Source: JAXMAR01 sp046350295 (lineage in GTDB: Bacteria; Planctomycetota; Planctomycetia; Gemmatales; Gemmataceae). Taken from it: 6,482 nt of DNA. The DNA lies in assembly GCA_046350295.1 (NCBI GenBank), contig JAXMAR010000088.1:1-6482 (forward strand). The letters run 5' to 3'. Positions 4,918 to 6,482 of the stretch are shown in pieces. A program made the translations under genes and the position numbers. The notes under the pieces were generated by a model. It was not told the origin of the DNA. It saw only the letters and a program-made list of their open reading frames with translations, and made no database searches. Position 1 is the first letter of the stretch. Each line of letters begins with the position of its first letter.

Positions 4918-6356
4918 CCGGCTTTCTCCCCTCGCGGCGCAGCGATTATCTCCGTTTCACCTTCGCCCTCTTCGCCCGACTGTGCGTTCTCTTGATCCCC
5001 GCTGCCCTGCTCGTCATCGCCAGCGCGCGTTTTCCCGGCATGGATAATGTCATGTTGTGGGGGGGCGCCGGCTTTCAGATCGTTATCTGCTTTCTGACGT
5101 TTTTCAGCCGCCGCAGCTGGGAACAGCCGCTCGGCCCCTCCGTGGTCACGCTCTACCTCATCGCTCTGGCCTGGCTCTGGCTCGGTGATCCACGCAACGA
5201 TTGGTACAACCATTTCGCTCGCTCCGTCCTTCTGATCGTGCCGCTGCTCGTTTTCGGCTACCACACCCTCTACGAATCCGGCGCCCCCGCCATGCGCCGC
5301 GCCAACATCCTGGCCGAGCGCCTCGCGCATCGGCGCGAGTGGCCCGCCGACCTGGCCGCTTGCCGCACGCTGCCCGAGGTCAAGGCGCTTCGCGCGGCCC
5401 TCGCGATCGACGCCGGCCCTGCCCTGGCGCTGTTGAGCCACCCACGTCCCGAGGTCAGAGTCGCGGCTCTCGGCGCCCTGGAATTCCGCAAGGAGTGGCG
5501 GCCGGGGCAGGCCGAGCTTGTGCTGCAGGTCGCCCAGCGCGCCGAACAGCCCGCGATCCGCGCCGCCGCCGTCGCCGCCCTGGCCAACATCGACGATCGC
5601 ACCCTGCTGGAGACGATGGCCCAGTTCCTGCACGACGCCAGCCGTGAGGTGCGCAAGGCGGCCGTCGAATCGCTCCTGTGGGACACGGAACACCGCTGGC
5701 CCTGGATTCGCTTCTCCGTCCGGCGCATCCTCGCCGATCCGCTCTTCTTCAGCGACGGCGCCCTCACCCACGAAGGCCAACTCCTCACCCGCGAGGCCGT
5801 CAAGGACCTCACCGCCTGGTGCGCCGAGAAGGGCGTCCTCTCCGCCCGCGCCGCCCTCACCCTCGCCGCCCACTACAACCGCGCCCTGACCGAGCAGCCC
5901 GACGACGCCCTCCTCGGCGCCCTGAAAGCGCAGCTCGCCGATGCGCATGCCCCGGCGGTATTACGGCTCGAGCTGGGCAAGCTGCTGCAGTCCCATCAGG
6001 AACTGGACCTGCTCACCGTCGAGAAGATGCTCGACCCGGCCAACCCGGGCTCGCTTCGCCTCATCGCCTGTGAAACGATCCTCTCCGACCATGCCGGCAG
6101 TCCCGCTCAGCCTAGCGCCGTGGCCGCCTTGCGCGACCTCGCCCGTCTGCCCAACCGCGAGATCGCCCTGGCCACCGCCGACGTCGTTCAACGTCGTCTT
6201 GGCGTCGACCTCGGGCTCGGGCTCGGTCAACCGTTGCCTCCCATCCACACCCGCCAGGCTGCCGAGATCACGCGCCGTGTCATGCACTGGGCCAGTCACG
6301 TGAACAACGAGGAGCGCGAGGAAGAGTTGGAGGACTCGCGACTCCTGGCGCGCTGA
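4914..6356 (+). CDS. Membrane protein with four transmembrane segments and cytoplasmic HEAT-like repeats
   Basis: A protein of 480 residues. Four hydrophobic helices lie at about 15-36, 46-65, 75-91 and 102-119, with short loops. From about 130 on, the protein is soluble alpha-helix. Residues 165-255 show HEAT-type pairs: ALLSHPRPEVRVAALGALE, AEQPAIRAAAVAALANIDD and LHDASREVRKAAVESLLWD each have the P/D-x-x-V-R-x-A-A-x-x-A-L pattern. Further helices (300-430) look like diverged repeats. The tail is acidic (EEREEELEDSR). HEAT solenoids bind protein partners, so this is probably a membrane-anchored scaffold. By the positive-inside rule both termini are likely cytoplasmic (RR at 8-9; R128-R129 and R140-R141 after the last helix). 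ATG 4914 was chosen because the hydrophobic helix follows at once and AAAGAGA lies 6 bases upstream; the frame is open further upstream without a good start. No exact family is recognised. Confidence 0.82.
   Translation: MTGFLPSRRSDYLRFTFALFARLCVLLIPAALLVIASARFPGMDNVMLWGGAGFQIVICFLTFFSRRSWEQPLGPSVVTLYLIALAWLWLGDPRNDWYNHFARSVLLIVPLLVFGYHTLYESGAPAMRRANILAERLAHRREWPADLAACRTLPEVKALRAALAIDAGPALALLSHPRPEVRVAALGALEFRKEWRPGQAELVLQVAQRAEQPAIRAAAVAALANIDDRTLLETMAQFLHDASREVRKAAVESLLWDTEHRWPWIRFSVRRILADPLFFSDGALTHEGQLLTREAVKDLTAWCAEKGVLSARAALTLAAHYNRALTEQPDDALLGALKAQLADAHAPAVLRLELGKLLQSHQELDLLTVEKMLDPANPGSLRLIACETILSDHAGSPAQPSAVAALRDLARLPNREIALATADVVQRRLGVDLGLGLGQPLPPIHTRQAAEITRRVMHWASHVNNEEREEELEDSRLLAR
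6210..6227 (+). repeat. Three-copy six-base tandem repeat within the HEAT-repeat gene
   Basis: CTCGGG, CTCGGG and CTCGGT run in tandem and encode LGLGLG (residues 433-438), a flexible stretch before the C-terminal helix. Copy-number change would keep the frame. Probably ordinary low-complexity coding sequence. Confidence 0.5.
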
Positions 6357-6438
6357 GCCTACCTTGCCACGAAGCGGCCCCATCGCCTGTCCGCGGCGTA
6401 AGATGACCGGGACGGAAACCGAAGCGCGAGGACGCCGC

Positions 6439-6482
6439 ATGTCTCCGGTCAGCGCCTATGGATTGAGCAACCTGTCTCAGGT
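6439..6482 (+). CDS. Start of an unidentified gene, cut by the window end
   Basis: ATG 6439 opens a frame reading MSPVSAYGLSNLSQ that stays open to the last base. GAGGA (6428-6432) lies 6 bases upstream, a good ribosome site, which is the main support. The 82-base gap after the HEAT-repeat gene holds TAAGAT (6399-6404), a possible -10 with no good -35. Fourteen residues are too few for a family call. The N-terminus has no signal-peptide character so far. Confidence 0.5.
   Translation, partial: MSPVSAYGLSNLSQ

Noticed and set aside
4758..5948. A 396-codon open frame on the minus strand
   Set aside because: It is the mirror of the HEAT-repeat gene, whose membrane helices and repeats are clearly the real product.
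6357..6438. Terminator hairpin after the HEAT-repeat gene
   Set aside because: Only a four-pair stem (GCGG/CCGC) with a long loop and no T-run was found.

Overview
This is a G+C-rich bacterial window, roughly two-thirds G+C by eye, with purine-rich Shine-Dalgarno (SD) sites in front of most genes. Its flavour is planctomycete, perhaps Gemmataceae-like. That placement is an inference from gene style: a large secreted beta-sandwich/barrel protein, a membrane HEAT-repeat protein and a small charged orphan gene. No taxonomic marker is present. I see no tRNA, rRNA, CRISPR array, transposase or att site.

Layout. (1) 1-1352, plus strand: the end of an RluA-type RNA pseudouridine synthase, overlapping by 7 bases a PfkB/RfaE1-like sugar kinase; the pair looks translationally coupled. 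(2) 1353-1390: a short convergent gap holding a hairpin. (3) 1390-1689, minus strand: a 99-residue charged helical protein of unknown function. (4) 1690-1955: a divergent control region with a perfect CCGTTAACGG palindrome and a possible -10 element. (5) 1956-4753, plus strand: one very long gene for a secreted multidomain protein of about 930 residues (signal peptide, carbohydrate-binding-like beta-sandwich, glycosidase-like barrel, second beta-sandwich). Its two ends are clean, but about 17 single-base frame changes are packed into 3025-3980. (6) 4754-4913: a promoter-like pair, and a strong SD that could serve a tiny leader ORF. (7) 4914-6356, plus strand: a protein with four membrane segments followed by HEAT-like repeats. 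(8) 6439-end: the first 14 codons of another gene.

Working together. The rluA-type/pfkB pair is probably one transcript with unrelated housekeeping and sugar-phosphate roles. The secreted protein and the HEAT membrane protein are neighbours on one strand, but the second seems to have its own promoter, so a joint function is not shown. The most notable point is the frameshift burst. Between the shifts the protein sequence still reads sensibly and the flanks are undamaged. That fits a patch of poor sequence, or a very recently broken gene, better than old decay. The barrel also appears to lack the catalytic acid/base Glu, so even a repaired protein may bind glycans rather than cut them.
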